A stretch of 6,821 nt of DNA from NCBI GenBank assembly GCA_036676475.1, contig JAKFCU010000055.1, forward strand, positions 1-6,821, written 5' to 3'. This DNA is from LC029 sp036676475 (GTDB lineage: Bacteria > Bacillota > Bacilli > Aneurinibacillales > RAOX-1). The translations under genes and the position numbers were made by a program. Shown here piece after piece: positions 1-5,972 of this stretch. Below the pieces are notes generated by a model. It did not search any database and had not been told where the DNA came from. It worked only from the letters and a program-made list of their open reading frames with translations. Position 1 is the stretch's first letter. The number at the start of each line of letters is the position of its first letter.

Positions 1-136
1 TCTTCAACTGGCTATCATCGTTGTATCATTCTTTATCTACTTCCCATTCTTTAAAATGTGGGACACACAGAAGCTAGCAGAAGAGAAAGGTGCAGCTACG
101 AATACTTCATCTACAGATAACACTGTAAATATGTAA
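1..136 (+). CDS. C-terminal end of a PTS EIIC permease, lactose/cellobiose type (partial)
   Basis: The reading frame is open from position 2 and stops at TAA 134-136, giving 44 residues; the rest lies outside the window. The fragment starts with a hydrophobic stretch (LQLAIIVVSFFIYFPFF) that looks like the last membrane helix. It continues with KMWDTQKLAEEKG and ends in a polar Ser/Thr/Asn-rich tail. The helix followed by a Pro-Phe-Phe-Lys turn and a short charged cytoplasmic tail resembles the C-terminus of EIIC permeases of the lactose/cellobiose/oligo-beta-mannoside PTS family, which import and phosphorylate beta-glucosides or related disaccharides. The assignment rests on a short tail, so substrate cannot be given. 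It is transcribed toward the repeat element and is convergent with the minus-strand operon. Another polytopic transporter is possible. Confidence 0.6.
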   Translation, partial: LQLAIIVVSFFIYFPFFKMWDTQKLAEEKGAATNTSSTDNTVNM

Positions 137-145
137 TTGTGTTGT

Positions 146-217
146 GGTGACAGACACCCTAAAAAGACAAATTGGCTGTTTTGTCCACGAGCGGTGTCTG
201 TCACCCTTCGTGGACAG
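146..217. repeat. Left REP-like palindromic repeat block
   Basis: The block holds GGTGACAGACACC at 146-158 and its reverse complement at 193-205, 34 nt apart. A compact hairpin also forms within it: TGTCCACGA (182-190) pairs with TCGTGGACA (208-216), and between them GGTG (193-196) pairs with CACC (202-205) around a 5-nt loop. Positions 146-205 match 1175-1235 as a direct copy at about 52 of 61 aligned columns. The block begins 10 nt after the EIIC stop. The hairpin is followed by GTTTTACTCATTTT, so it may also act as a weak terminator for that gene. Confidence 0.8.
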
Positions 218-257
218 TTTTACTCATTTTGTACGTGTGGAGTGGACACTGTCATTA

Positions 258-292
258 AAAAAGGATTGGCTCTCAAGTAGCCAATCCTTTTT
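258..292. terminator. Rho-independent terminator, probably bidirectional
   Basis: A 14-bp perfect stem (258-271 with 279-292, core GGATTGGCT/AGCCAATCC) encloses a 7-nt loop, CTCAAGT. It is flanked by A-runs on the left and T-runs on the right, so it can work on both strands. On the plus strand it would end the EIIC transcript. On the minus strand it would end the transposase transcript, whose stop codon is about 75 nt upstream in that direction. Confidence 0.85.
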
Positions 293-365
293 GCATATCA
301 TTATTAATTTACTTTTACTAATTTCTCTTCAACCCACCTGCCCATCAATCCCCAACAGCGCAAAA

Positions 366-950
366 CTATAAAAAATCGATGGCATACAACCGCTCCATTT
401 CTTTTGATCCATAATTCTCTTTTTGCATCAAAAACTCTAGATAGTTTTCTTGCTTTGGTTCGGGAAAATAGGAGAGGATTTGTTCTTTTGTTACAAGGGG
501 ATTGGGTTCGTTAAACATGTACGCGTGGTAACTGCTCCAAGGGTAAGTTTCTAGGGATTCAACCATACCAGCAGTTAAGGGGTTTCTGTGAATATAACGG
601 CTAAGATCTAGTTCATGTTCAGGGGAATCAATTATGTCGTGGAAATATCTCTTTTCGAATACATGTCCGGTGAAGTCATATTTGAGGTTAAAATATCTGG
701 CGTATTTGCTATGAATGTATTTGATGATAGGGCCTGGAGGAATTTCCGTGGTTTCAAGCTGAAGATGAATATGATTGGACATAAGGCAGTAGGCGTGAAT
801 TTTGAAGTCATATCTTTCCTTCGCTTCTAACATTATATTTAAGTATTTCCTTCGATCTGGAACATCATAAAACAAGGGTTCCTTCCTGATTCCTCTACTT
901 GTAAGGTGATACTTCGCACCCGGAAACCAAGTACGTACACGTCTTGCCAT
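366..950 (-). CDS. REP-associated tyrosine transposase (RAYT), Y1/HUH family
   Basis: This 194-residue protein is a single-strand DNA nicking/joining transposase of the Y1 (IS200/RAYT-like) superfamily. Family hallmarks seen in order are an N-terminal RRVRTWFPGAKYHLTSRG segment, the metal-binding HUH motif in MSNHIHLQL (H60-I-H62), and the tyrosine-containing helix IHSKYARYFN, where Y83 or Y86 is the likely nucleophile. Then come GHVFEKRY (96-102), RYIHRNPLTAGMV (118-130) and YPWSSYHAY (136-144), the last two typical of RAYTs rather than classical IS200 TnpA. Length and motifs indicate an intact enzyme. The ATG at 950 is supported by AAAGGAGG 7 nt upstream. The gene sits alone between two palindromic repeat blocks, the expected substrates of such enzymes. 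Whether it is active, or domesticated to maintain the repeats, cannot be read from sequence. Confidence 0.9.
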   Translation of the reverse strand: MARRVRTWFPGAKYHLTSRGIRKEPLFYDVPDRRKYLNIMLEAKERYDFKIHAYCLMSNHIHLQLETTEIPPGPIIKYIHSKYARYFNLKYDFTGHVFEKRYFHDIIDSPEHELDLSRYIHRNPLTAGMVESLETYPWSSYHAYMFNEPNPLVTKEQILSYFPEPKQENYLEFLMQKENYGSKEMERLYAIDFL

Positions 951-957
951 GCGTGAG

Positions 958-965
958 CCTCCTTT
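958..965 (-). promoter_or_regulatory. Ribosome binding site of the transposase
   Basis: The minus strand reads AAAGGAGG, a near-perfect anti-16S match, 7 nt before the ATG at 950. It fixes this ATG as the start and suggests the transposase can be translated efficiently if transcribed. Confidence 0.8.
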
Positions 966-1039
966 AATTAGAAATAAATAGTGATTGTTGGAGAGATTGG
1001 TAGGTAGTTTGGGAAAACGGGGTTATTCGGGTTTCTTGT

Positions 1040-1045
1040 ATTATA
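1040..1045 (-). promoter_or_regulatory. Candidate -10 box for the transposase
   Basis: The minus strand reads a perfect TATAAT here, about 90 nt upstream of the transposase start. No good -35 box lies at 16-18 nt spacing (the best is TTTATT), and there is no extended -10 TG. It may be a weak promoter or chance in an AT-rich spacer. The rest of the 951-1129 spacer shows nothing else recognisable. Confidence 0.35.
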
Positions 1046-1129
1046 CTACTCTCTCAGCCACCAATAAATAGAGTTTGAAGTTTACCTCATACAAATCATA
1101 ATAAGTATGACAACGTCACTCCTCTACCC

Positions 1130-1235
1130 ACTGTCCACCCCAGAAATACAAAAAGGCCAAATCTGTCCACGAAGGGTGACAGACACCCTAAAAAGACAGA
1201 TTGGCCATAATTGTCCACCGAGGGTGTCTGTCACC
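1130..1235. repeat. Right REP-like palindromic repeat block with inverted-repeat flank
   Basis: The block contains GGTGACAGACACC at 1175-1187 and its reverse complement at 1223-1235, with a spacer nearly the same as in the left block. Its inner part, 1163-1187, is the exact reverse complement of 193-217, and weaker symmetry continues to 1130, facing 250. A second, local structure is GGCCAA-TCTGTC (1155-1167, one bulged A) pairing with GACAGATTGGCC (1195-1206) around an inner GGGTG/CACCC hairpin. The block overlaps the end of the alpha-glucosidase gene: the stop codon (1231-1233) and last Arg codon lie at its outer edge. Confidence 0.8.
1145..1206 (-). terminator. Repeat-derived terminator of the minus-strand sugar operon
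   Basis: On the minus strand a 12-bp stem (1195-1206 with 1155-1167, one bulged base) encloses a 27-nt loop that can form its own 5-bp hairpin. It is followed at once by TTTTTGTATT (1154-1145). It begins about 25 nt after the alpha-glucosidase stop codon, where an operon terminator would be expected. The long loop makes it less canonical than the terminator at 258-292. Confidence 0.6.
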
Positions 1236-2925
1236 GTAAGATGTACACTCTCGTTTCATACGGTTGTAGGGAGAATTCTTTGCGAAGCTTTTTATCTTCT
1301 ACTTCATAGTTTGCCAAAACTAATTCAAAGTCTCCTAGTTTTCCACCAGCACTAACCACAGAACTTCCCGGTACTCTGAATCTCGTCACGTCTTCGCTAA
1401 AGTTATTCACCACAAGCGCCATCTTTTTCCCCCATTTGCGCGTATACGCAAACAGCTTCGGATGGTTTGCCAGCAGAAGCTCATATGTGCCATACACAAA
1501 CACCGGCTGGTCCTTTCTCAAGCGGATCAACTGCTTATAAAAGCTCAAGATCGAACCCGAATCCCCCAGCTGTGCCTCAACATTGATATCCACATAATTC
1601 GGGTTCACCCCAAGCCATGTGGAATCTCCGCTCGTGAATCCAGCCGTCTCTGATGAAGCATTCCACTGCATCGGCGTGCGCGAGTTGTCTCGGCATTGCT
1701 TCCAGATGAGCTTCATGAGCTCCTCATGCGAGCGACCCTTCTCACGTTCCACCCGGTAATAATTCACCATTCCCACATCGTTGTAATCCTCAATCGATGG
1801 GAATTGCACGTTTGTCATTCCAATTTCTTGGCCTTGGTAAATGAACGGAGTTCCTTTCATCAGGAAGTACAACGCAGCCAGCATTTTCGCGCTTTCCTTC
1901 CAGTACTCCTTGTCATTGCCCCAACTCGACACACGGCGAGGCTGATCGTGATTTTCGATGAAGAGCGCATTCCAGCCTCTTCCTTCCAATCCCGTCTGCC
2001 ACTTCGTTAGCGCCTTTTTCAATGCGCGAACATCCACACGACTGTCATCCGAGTTCTTATCCCACAGGTCCAAAAACTCAAACTGAAAAATCATATTAAA
2101 ATAGCCGTTCTCTTCTCCAACCCATCGATCCGCGTCAGCAATCTTAACCCCATTAGCTTCCCCGACCGTCATCACATCGTACTTTTTAAATGTCCTCTGT
2201 GAAAAATCAGCCAGCCATTCATCGATTCCTTCCACATTCATCATGTAAGGAAAGCAAGGAACCACATCGAGCCCTTTAGGATTCGGCATATCCGGAAAAC
2301 CTGGCTTCTTTTTAATATGAGAAATTGCATCCACACGGAAGCCATCAATGCCTTTATCGAGCCACCAGTTCACCATATTCTCCAACGACTCACGCACCTC
2401 AGGATTTTCCCAGTTTAAATCAGGCTGACGCGTCGAGAAGATATGCATGAAATACTGGTCTGTCTCCTCGTCATACTTCCACGCCGGACCGCTAAAAATG
2501 GACTCCCAGTTATTCGGCTCCTTGCCATCCTTCCCGTCGGCCCAAATATACCAATCGCGCTTCGGGTTATCCTTGCTCGAACGCGACTCAATGAACCAAG
2601 GATGCTCATCGCTCGTATGATTGATCACCAAGTCCAAAATGATCCTCATTCCACGCTCATGAACGCCCTCCAAAAGCTCATCAAAATCAGCCATCGTACC
2701 AAACTCTTCCATGATGTCATGATAATCGGAAATATCATAGCCGTTATCGTCGTTCGGCGATTTGTACATCGGCGAAAGCCAAATCACATCAATGCCCAAA
2801 TCCTTTAAATAATCTAGCTTCAAGGTTAACCCCTTTAAGTCGCCAATCCCGTCTCCATTGCTATCCATGAAGCTTCTTGGATACACCTGATAAGCAACGC
2901 TTTCCTTCCACCACTTCTTGTTCAC
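1231..2925 (-). CDS. GH13 alpha-glucosidase (oligo-1,6-glucosidase/maltase-like)
   Basis: This 564-residue cytoplasmic enzyme hydrolyses terminal alpha-glucosidic bonds of short oligosaccharides; it has no signal peptide. The (beta/alpha)8 barrel starts with VAYQVYPRSF, followed by the calcium-loop signature DSNGDGIGD (21-29), DLVINH (98-103), DGFRVDAI with nucleophile D199, GEAN with acid/base E256, and ENHDQPR with D327. A beta-sandwich C domain ends in LQPYETRVYILR. Length matches the oligo-1,6-glucosidase/alpha-glucosidase group. The residue after the nucleophile is Ala200. In characterised Bacillus-type enzymes Val there goes with alpha-1,6 preference and Ala or Thr with alpha-1,4 or broader activity, so isomaltase action is less likely. 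The start is GTG, preceded by AAGAGGTG; an in-frame TAA 21 nt upstream (the stop of the epimerase-like gene) excludes a longer form. It is the last operon gene, and its stop codon lies in the right repeat block. Confidence 0.93.
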   Translation of the reverse strand: MNKKWWKESVAYQVYPRSFMDSNGDGIGDLKGLTLKLDYLKDLGIDVIWLSPMYKSPNDDNGYDISDYHDIMEEFGTMADFDELLEGVHERGMRIILDLVINHTSDEHPWFIESRSSKDNPKRDWYIWADGKDGKEPNNWESIFSGPAWKYDEETDQYFMHIFSTRQPDLNWENPEVRESLENMVNWWLDKGIDGFRVDAISHIKKKPGFPDMPNPKGLDVVPCFPYMMNVEGIDEWLADFSQRTFKKYDVMTVGEANGVKIADADRWVGEENGYFNMIFQFEFLDLWDKNSDDSRVDVRALKKALTKWQTGLEGRGWNALFIENHDQPRRVSSWGNDKEYWKESAKMLAALYFLMKGTPFIYQGQEIGMTNVQFPSIEDYNDVGMVNYYRVEREKGRSHEELMKLIWKQCRDNSRTPMQWNASSETAGFTSGDSTWLGVNPNYVDINVEAQLGDSGSILSFYKQLIRLRKDQPVFVYGTYELLLANHPKLFAYTRKWGKKMALVVNNFSEDVTRFRVPGSSVVSAGGKLGDFELVLANYEVEDKKLRKEFSLQPYETRVYILR

Positions 2926-2930
2926 GTTCG

Positions 2931-2938
2931 CACCTCTT
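2931..2938 (-). promoter_or_regulatory. Ribosome binding site selecting the GTG start of the alpha-glucosidase
   Basis: The minus strand reads AAGAGGTG, 5 nt before GTG 2925-2923. No ATG occurs between this site and the in-frame upstream stop codon, so the GTG start is the only reasonable choice. Confidence 0.7.
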
Positions 2939-2946
2939 ATTTCTGC

Positions 2947-3915
2947 TTACACCCACCACATTTGTGAAACAGGCTCTTCAATTAACACGGACTTTAAATT
3001 CACCACTGCACGAGTGAAGCCTTCTTCAATCGACATAATTGGATCTTCATGTTCAATGCTCACGACATAATCGTAGCCGTAAGTTCGTAACGCGCTCATC
3101 ATATCGGACCATTCCTTCAAGCTGTGTCCACAACCTACACTGCGGAAGTTCCAAGCACGAGTTCGGATCTCCCCATACGGCTGCATATCCGTTAATCCAT
3201 ACATATTGACATTGTCTTGGTCAATATACGTATCCTTCGCATGGAAATGATGAATCGCATTTTCTTTTCCTAAAATTTTAATCGCAGCAACCGGATCAAT
3301 TCCCTGCCACCATAAGTGACTTGGATCAAGGTTCGCCCCAATCGCATCACAAGTTTCCTCGCGAAGCTTTAACAAAGTATATGGCGTATGAACCAAAAAT
3401 CCGCCATGAAGCTCAAGACCAATTTTTACATTATGATCCTTCGCGTATTGTCCAACCTCACGCCAATAAGGAATCAACTTCTCTTCCCACTGCCACTTCA
3501 GCACATCGCCATACTCATTCGGCCAAGGTGCCACCGGCCAGTTCGGCTGTTTCGCATCCTCATGATCTCCAGCTGTTCCAGAGAAACAATTCACCACAGG
3601 TACGTTTAAAAGTGACGCTAACTTTATCGTCTTCAACAATGTATCATTTGACTGTTCCGCGAATGCTTTATCCGGTGAAATCGGATTGCCGTGACAGCTG
3701 AACGCACTAATAATCAAGCCGCGCTCTTCCACTTTACGAAGATACTCTGCTCTTGCTTCCTCACTTGCCAAGAGACCGTCCAGGTCACAATGGTTATTCC
3801 CTGGATAGCACCCCGTACCTATTTCAACTGCGTGTAAGCCCGCATTTTTCACCGTATCAAGCATTTCCTCGAATGATTTTTCTGCAAAAAGCACTGTAAA
3901 TACACCTAGTTTCAT
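2947..3915 (-). CDS. Sugar phosphate isomerase/epimerase family TIM-barrel protein (xylose isomerase-like)
   Basis: This 322-residue protein belongs to the AP endonuclease 2/xylose isomerase-like TIM-barrel family (IolE/IolI/epimerase-like). It begins MKLGVFTVLF and has the divalent metal site typical of the family: E168 in GLELHGG, D197 and H200 in NLDPSH, H223/H225 in HHFHAKDT, and E288 in SIEHED. AFSCHGNP (71-78) lines the active-site mouth. Family members isomerise, epimerise or dehydrate keto-sugars and inositols; some relatives act on 3-keto-sugars. Together with two Gfo/Idh dehydrogenases and ThuA, a role on an oxidised sugar intermediate is likely but the exact reaction is not determined. 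The ATG overlaps the preceding gene's stop (ATGA) and follows a strong AAAGGGAGGAAGG site at 3922-3934, so it is both coupled and independently well translated. Confidence 0.85.
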   Translation of the reverse strand: MKLGVFTVLFAEKSFEEMLDTVKNAGLHAVEIGTGCYPGNNHCDLDGLLASEEARAEYLRKVEERGLIISAFSCHGNPISPDKAFAEQSNDTLLKTIKLASLLNVPVVNCFSGTAGDHEDAKQPNWPVAPWPNEYGDVLKWQWEEKLIPYWREVGQYAKDHNVKIGLELHGGFLVHTPYTLLKLREETCDAIGANLDPSHLWWQGIDPVAAIKILGKENAIHHFHAKDTYIDQDNVNMYGLTDMQPYGEIRTRAWNFRSVGCGHSLKEWSDMMSALRTYGYDYVVSIEHEDPIMSIEEGFTRAVVNLKSVLIEEPVSQMWWV

Positions 3916-4940
3916 CGTGAACCTTCCTCCCTTTCACTGCTCTCGTATATCTTGTCAATAATTTGTGATACTTGTAGCGCTTGCTCTGGTTTTACCACAA
4001 GGTCCGCTTCACCCAAACAAGCCGCGACAAAATTCCTTGCCTGTGGCACATCTGGTTCCTCTTCCCCTGGCATCCAATCCGCTTGCGTGTTAAAAAGCAT
4101 GCCATTTTTCGTTGTGTATAGCTCAAACGGGAATACATTTATTCCGCCCTCAACGCCAGAAATACTCACGTTCGCAACATCTTCCTTGATATTCGCTGCC
4201 CAAGACGTTTCAAACAGCATTGAAGCTCCGTTCTCAAACGTCATGTAAGCCGTTACATGATCATCTACCTCAAACGTCTGATGGTCAAACTGTCCCCACT
4301 GGTTCACTTGACCCGGAATTTTACTTAACGTATTGTATGTGCGACCCGTAACGCTTGTTTGCTTCGGATTGCCCATCAGCCAAAGAGCCAAATCTAGTAA
4401 ATGGCATCCGAAATCAATTAAACTCCCGCCACCTTGAAGTTCTTTGTTTGTAAAAACACCCCAGCCAGGAACCTTGCGACGTCTAAGCGCTTGAACTCGA
4501 ACAACAAGTGCCTCCCCAACGTCTTCCATCGACTTCTTAGCCGCGATGGCTTCCTTCATAAAACGGTAGTGATACGCAATCGCGAGTACCTTGTTTGCCT
4601 TTTTCGAAGCGTCAATCATCGCCTCACACTCAGCCGCACTTAGCGCCATCGGTTTTTCACAAAGCACGTGGACCCCCGCTTCAAACGCAGCAATCGTAAT
4701 TTCTGCGTGAAATTTATTCGGAGTACATATACAAACCGCATCTACCTCTTGAAAAAGTTCTTTATAGTCCTGGAACACATGTGGGATATTGAACTTTTCT
4801 GCCGCCTCACGAGCTCGATCACCATTCACGTCACTAACGGCCGTAATCGTGCATTTATCGCCTAAAGCAAGAAAAGCCGGGATATGGCGGGCCTGTGCAA
4901 TCCCGCCAACCCCGATAATCCCGATTCGTAGCTTTTCCAT
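3912..4940 (-). CDS. Gfo/Idh/MocA family oxidoreductase (second of the pair)
   Basis: This 342-residue NAD(P)-dependent sugar or polyol dehydrogenase has an N-terminal Rossmann fold with GVGGIA (10-15) and the family signature CEKPMA with catalytic Lys96. YHYRF (123-127) and DFGCHLLD (176-183) follow, with Asp176 and His180 as the catalytic pair. The C-terminal half is the alpha/beta substrate and oligomerisation domain. An unusual Arg/Lys cluster, ALRRRKVPGWG (151-161), lies near the expected active site. The start codon shares a base with the previous stop (TAATG) and has only a weak GAGAG ribosome site, which points to translational coupling. Substrate is unknown; the neighbours suggest a glucoside or its 3-keto form. 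It is clearly paralogous to the gene upstream, with an identical AGVHVLCEKPMA block at residues 88-99 in both. Confidence 0.9.
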   Translation of the reverse strand: MEKLRIGIIGVGGIAQARHIPAFLALGDKCTITAVSDVNGDRAREAAEKFNIPHVFQDYKELFQEVDAVCICTPNKFHAEITIAAFEAGVHVLCEKPMALSAAECEAMIDASKKANKVLAIAYHYRFMKEAIAAKKSMEDVGEALVVRVQALRRRKVPGWGVFTNKELQGGGSLIDFGCHLLDLALWLMGNPKQTSVTGRTYNTLSKIPGQVNQWGQFDHQTFEVDDHVTAYMTFENGASMLFETSWAANIKEDVANVSISGVEGGINVFPFELYTTKNGMLFNTQADWMPGEEEPDVPQARNFVAACLGEADLVVKPEQALQVSQIIDKIYESSEREEGSR

Positions 4941-5971
4941 TATTCTTTTACTCTCACAATCTGTTTCGTTTCATTAGACTCAAGAGCTGCTAAGATTACT
5001 CCAAGAGACTTCATTCCCTCTTCGCCGCTCACAGCCACTTCTCTATCATTTAGCACAGCATCCACAAACAGATCAATCACATGCGAGCTACTTTGGCCGC
5101 CCTCATCATTGGACTGAATTTTTCCAAGCTGGTAATTCACCACGTCACCATTCTTGTATTGAACAACTAACGAATTGGTTGGGTCGTCCTCTAAACGAAG
5201 AATCGCATTTTCTCCATAAATAATCGTTGAGTTGTCTTCTTTGCTCACATACGACCAGCTAGCCGCAAGCGTCCCAATGATACCGCTTTCTGTTTTCAAC
5301 ACACAAACTGCCGTGTCATCGACCGTAGCAAATTCCTTCGCACTTGTCTCAACAAACGCACCCACTTCAACGATTTCTTCTCCTAATATATATCGAAGAA
5401 GGTCTGTTTTATGAACGCCTAAATCGCCCATCGCACCAACGAACGCTTTATCTTTTTGGAAAAACCAACCTTCCTTGCCTTCCACGCTCCAGCCCTCTGG
5501 TCCACCGTGTCCGAAAGCCGTGCGGAAGCTATAAATCTTTCCAACTTCACCGCTCTGAATCAGTTGACGAGCCTTTTGATGTGATGCCACAAAACGTTGG
5601 TTGTGCGCGATCATCAGCTTTTTACCACTATTCTTTGCTGTCTCGATCATCGATTTTGCTTCCTCTTCTGAAGTCGCCATTGGCTTTTCACATAGTACAT
5701 GAACGCCTGCAAGCAGCGCGGCATTGGAAATTGGTGCATGAAGATAGTTCGGTGTACATACGCTCACCGCATCCACTTCCGCATTTCTTAATAGTTCCAC
5801 AAAACTTGTGTATGATGGAACTCCGTATTTTTCTCCGATTTCTAGCGCTCTCTCTGCGTTATTGTCGCAAACCGCTACAAGCTCCACATTCGGATTTGCA
5901 GCATATTCAGGTAAATGGCGATGGCGCGCGATACTTCCGCAGCCAATCACACCTACTCGTAATTTTTTCAT
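4940..5971 (-). CDS. Gfo/Idh/MocA family oxidoreductase (first of the pair)
   Basis: This 343-residue NAD(P)-dependent dehydrogenase has the nucleotide-binding motif GCGSIA (10-15), CTPNYLHA (72-79), CEKPMA with Lys96, HNQRF (123-127) and GDLGVHKTD (182-190) with catalytic Asp183 and His187. This is the full set needed for hydride transfer at a sugar hydroxyl. A Gly-rich insert, FGHGGPEGW (153-161), probably contacts substrate. The family includes ThuB-type enzymes, which with ThuA oxidise trehalose or sucrose to 3-keto sugars in rhizobia; here that is an inference from the ThuA neighbour directly upstream. The ATG lies 1 nt after the ThuA stop, and its ribosome site, AAAGGGGGA, lies inside the end of the ThuA gene. 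Confidence 0.9.
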   Translation of the reverse strand: MKKLRVGVIGCGSIARHRHLPEYAANPNVELVAVCDNNAERALEIGEKYGVPSYTSFVELLRNAEVDAVSVCTPNYLHAPISNAALLAGVHVLCEKPMATSEEEAKSMIETAKNSGKKLMIAHNQRFVASHQKARQLIQSGEVGKIYSFRTAFGHGGPEGWSVEGKEGWFFQKDKAFVGAMGDLGVHKTDLLRYILGEEIVEVGAFVETSAKEFATVDDTAVCVLKTESGIIGTLAASWSYVSKEDNSTIIYGENAILRLEDDPTNSLVVQYKNGDVVNYQLGKIQSNDEGGQSSSHVIDLFVDAVLNDREVAVSGEEGMKSLGVILAALESNETKQIVRVKE

Positions 5972-5972
5972 G

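Larger units (their letters stand above)
146..1235. mobile_element. RAYT transposase gene bracketed by REP-like palindromic repeats
   Basis: A complete Y1/HUH transposase gene lies between two related repeat blocks (146-217 and 1163-1235). Four copies of the 13-mer GGTGACAGACACC, alternating in orientation, start at 146, 193, 1175 and 1223. Segments 193-217 and 1163-1187 are perfect 25-bp reverse complements. The symmetry continues inward less perfectly to 250 and 1130: 12 of 19 positions, then about 11 of 14. RAYT enzymes are known to associate with REP palindromes, which supports a transposase-repeat unit. The true ends are unknown because no empty site can be compared and no target duplication is obvious. 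The element lies between two converging transcription units. Confidence 0.7.

Noticed and set aside
144..371. Plus-strand frame of 75 codons after the EIIC gene
   Set aside because: It is made of the repeat block and the terminator stem, has no ribosome binding site, and gives no protein-like sequence.
146..1235. CRISPR array
   Set aside because: There are only four short palindromic units in two pairs separated by a gene, with no regular spacers and no cas genes.
1107..1355. Plus-strand frame of 82 codons over the right repeat
   Set aside because: It runs through the repeat and antisense to the alpha-glucosidase end, and shares repeat-encoded peptides with the 144-371 frame. No ribosome binding site is apparent.
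3972..3985. cre-like sequence TTGTAGCGCTTGCT inside the second Gfo/Idh gene
   Set aside because: It lacks one base in the left half-site of the consensus and lies deep in a coding region, so chance similarity is more likely.
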